In this document: one piece after another, positions 63,601 through 64,000 of the stretch | How the letters are laid out: each line of letters begins with the position of its first letter | Numbering within the stretch: the first letter of the stretch is position 1 | Assembly (NCBI RefSeq): GCF_918814575.1 | Contig: NZ_CAKKNS010000001.1 | Coordinates: forward strand, 539,319-603,318 | Direction of reading: 5' to 3' | From: Periweissella fabaria | Lineage (GTDB): Bacteria; Bacillota; Bacilli; Lactobacillales; Lactobacillaceae | Length of the DNA: 64,000 nucleotides | Position numbers and translations under genes: made by a program | The notes under the pieces: generated by a model | What the model was told of the DNA's origin: nothing | Database searches by the model: none | What the model saw: only the letters and a program-made list of their open reading frames with translations

Positions 63601-64000
63601 TTGAAGTACTTTCTGATGCTGCTGATGTTGATGTTGAAGCTGAATCTGATGCAGATGTTGACTTCACTGTTGATTCTGATGTTGATGTTGAAGCTGAGTC
63701 TGAATCTACGATAGATTTTGATGTACTTTCTGATGCGGCTTCTGAGTTACTTGTTGAGTTAGCTTCTGATGTTGAAACTGACTTTGAAGTACTTTCTGAG
63801 GCTGCTGACGTACTTGTTGAGTTAGCATCTGATGTTGATGCACTCTTTGAAGTGCTTTCTGATGCTGCTGAAGTACTTGTTGAGTTAGCTTCTGATGTTG
63901 ATGTTGAAGCTGAGTCTGAATCTACGATAGATTTTGATGTACTTTCTGATGCGGCTTCTGAGTTACTTGTTGAGTTAGCTTCTGATGTTGAAACTGACTT
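60653..64000 (-). CDS. Serine-rich repeat glycoprotein adhesin, 5' end outside window
   Basis: Open on the minus strand to the window end: 1,115 residues visible, almost wholly Ser with Ala, Thr, Asp, Glu, Lys, Val. The N-terminal signal and binding region are outside the window. The C terminus has [11 protein letters not shown], a hydrophobic stretch [21 protein letters not shown] and the charged tail KKNRETK, a sortase signal. It is the substrate of the adjacent GtfA/GtfB, Asp1-3 and SecA2/SecY2 system. Repeat units differ along the protein (30- and 18-residue types). GTG at 63667 is only an internal codon. Confidence 0.95.
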   Translation of the reverse strand, partial: KSVSTSEANSTSNSEAASESTSKSIVDSDSASTSTSEANSTSTSAASESTSKSASTSDANSTSTSAASESTSKSVSTSEANSTSNSEAASESTSKSIVDSDSASTSTSESTVKSTSASDSASTSTSAASESTSKSVSTSEANSTSNSEVASESTSKSIVDSNSASTSTSESTVKSTSASDSASTSTSEVESTNSEKASTSTSASISGSEAASESTSKSIVDSDSASTSTSEAKSTSMSTSVSDSESTSTVDSDSASTSTSEAKSTSMSTSVSDSESTSTVDSTSVSTSASEAKSTSTSTSVSDSESTSTVDSDSASTSASEAKSTSTSTSVSDSASTSTVDSDSASTSTSEAKSTSMSTSVSDSESTSTVDSDSASTSTSEAKSTSTSTSVSDSESTSTVDSDSASTSTSEAKSTSMSTSVSDSESTSTVDSDSASTSTSEAKSTSTSTSVSDSESTSAVDSDSASTSASEAKSTSMSTSVSDSESTSTVDSTSVSTSASEAKSTSTSTSVSDSESTSTVDSASVSTSASEAKSTSTSTSVSDSESTSAVDSDSASTSASEAKSTSMSTSVSDSESTSTVDSASTSTSEAKSTSTSTSVSDSESTSTVDSASASTSAADSTNSEKTSASTSASISGSEAASESTSKAAADSTSASASTSASTVKSTSASDSASASTSAVDSTNSEKASASTSASTSGSEAASESTSKAAADSTSASTSTSTSTVKSTSVSDSASASTSAVDSTNSEKTSASTSASTSGSEAASESTSKAAMNSESTSASTSDSESVSTSKAASESASTSESASLSASTVKSTSMSTSVSDSESTSTVDSTSESTSASEAKSTSTSTSVSGSESTSASTSASASDSASTSKANSASTSTSASDSASTSKANSASTSTSASDSTSTSASDSASTSKANSASTSTSASTSASTSKANSVSTSTSASDSASTSASTSASTSKANSASTSTSASDSASTSASTSASTSKANSASTSTSASDSASTSASTSASTSKANSASTSTSASDSASTSKANSASTSTSASTSASNSASASTSTVNSASTSASMSTSTSNSENTKNVLPKTDESASDNAALTGAGLALNALGLYGLAKFFKKNRETK
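62150..63330 (-). repeat. 30-residue (90-bp) Ser-rich repeat array within the SRRP gene
   Basis: About 12-13 tandem 90-bp units encode [18 protein letters not shown] then [12 protein letters not shown] with few changes; Met and Thr alternate at the xSTS position in neighbouring units, so the effective period is sometimes 180 bp. Downstream (60800-61450) another family repeats [18 protein letters not shown]. Nearly identical DNA units make recombination and length variation likely. Confidence 0.85.

Noticed and set aside
60653..64000. CRISPR-like repeat array
   Set aside because: Repeats are translated, 90 bp and 54 bp in period, with no unique spacers; they encode the adhesin.

Overview
The window reads as chromosome of a low-G+C Gram-positive lactic acid bacterium (order Lactobacillales, probably family Lactobacillaceae near Weissella/Leuconostoc; the genus is inference). 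Pointers are T-box leaders instead of S-boxes, a RecD2/MprF/ROK-glucokinase gene set, cre and cop boxes, Shine-Dalgarno-led genes almost all on the minus strand, and an accessory Sec locus with a serine-rich adhesin. I see no tRNA, rRNA, CRISPR array or intact transposase.

Layout. 1-7.2 kb is housekeeping: an MBL-fold hydrolase cut by the window edge, guaC with purine boxes, and hisS-aspS behind a T-box, with lepA upstream. 7.4-9.9 kb is a YtrA-type GntR/ABC unit. 10-14 kb holds an OsmC protein under a cre site, an aldehyde dehydrogenase, CsbD and a tautomerase. 13.3-20.3 kb is one transcription unit: a UgpCAEB-like ABC importer, a PHP phosphoesterase and two duplicated HAD phosphatases. 20.6-24.4 kb is a Met T-box-controlled amino-acid ABC importer with a cystathionine lyase/synthase. 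24.5-28.7 kb is accessory: an ABC-2 membrane protein, then a phage-like cassette (holin, XRE repressor, ImmA-type peptidase, orphan HsdS, unknown gene). 29-42.2 kb returns to core genes: rpmA, rplU, prs, recD2, TPR protein, histidine phosphatase, mprF, alpha/beta hydrolase, rhodanese, glcK and a CopB-type P-ATPase. 42.3-45.7 kb is a plus-strand lactococcin-972-type membrane/ABC module whose membrane gene carries an in-frame stop. 46-48.5 kb has a GNAT, a DUF3114-like protein and an XRE/TetR-like regulator that seems to start at ATT.

48.9-64 kb is the most striking region: an accessory Sec (SecA2/SecY2) glycoprotein export locus on the minus strand. From upstream it runs SRRP adhesin (continues past the window end), secA2, secY2, asp1, asp2, asp3, gtfA, a short gtfB, a small single-TM protein and an HTH regulator. 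GtfA/GtfB would add GlcNAc to Ser/Thr of the adhesin, Asp1-3 and SecA2/SecY2 would export it, and sortase would anchor it at LPKTD. Unusual points are the missing C-terminal part of GtfB, the two extra genes at the operon tail, and G-run ribosome binding sites throughout the cluster.
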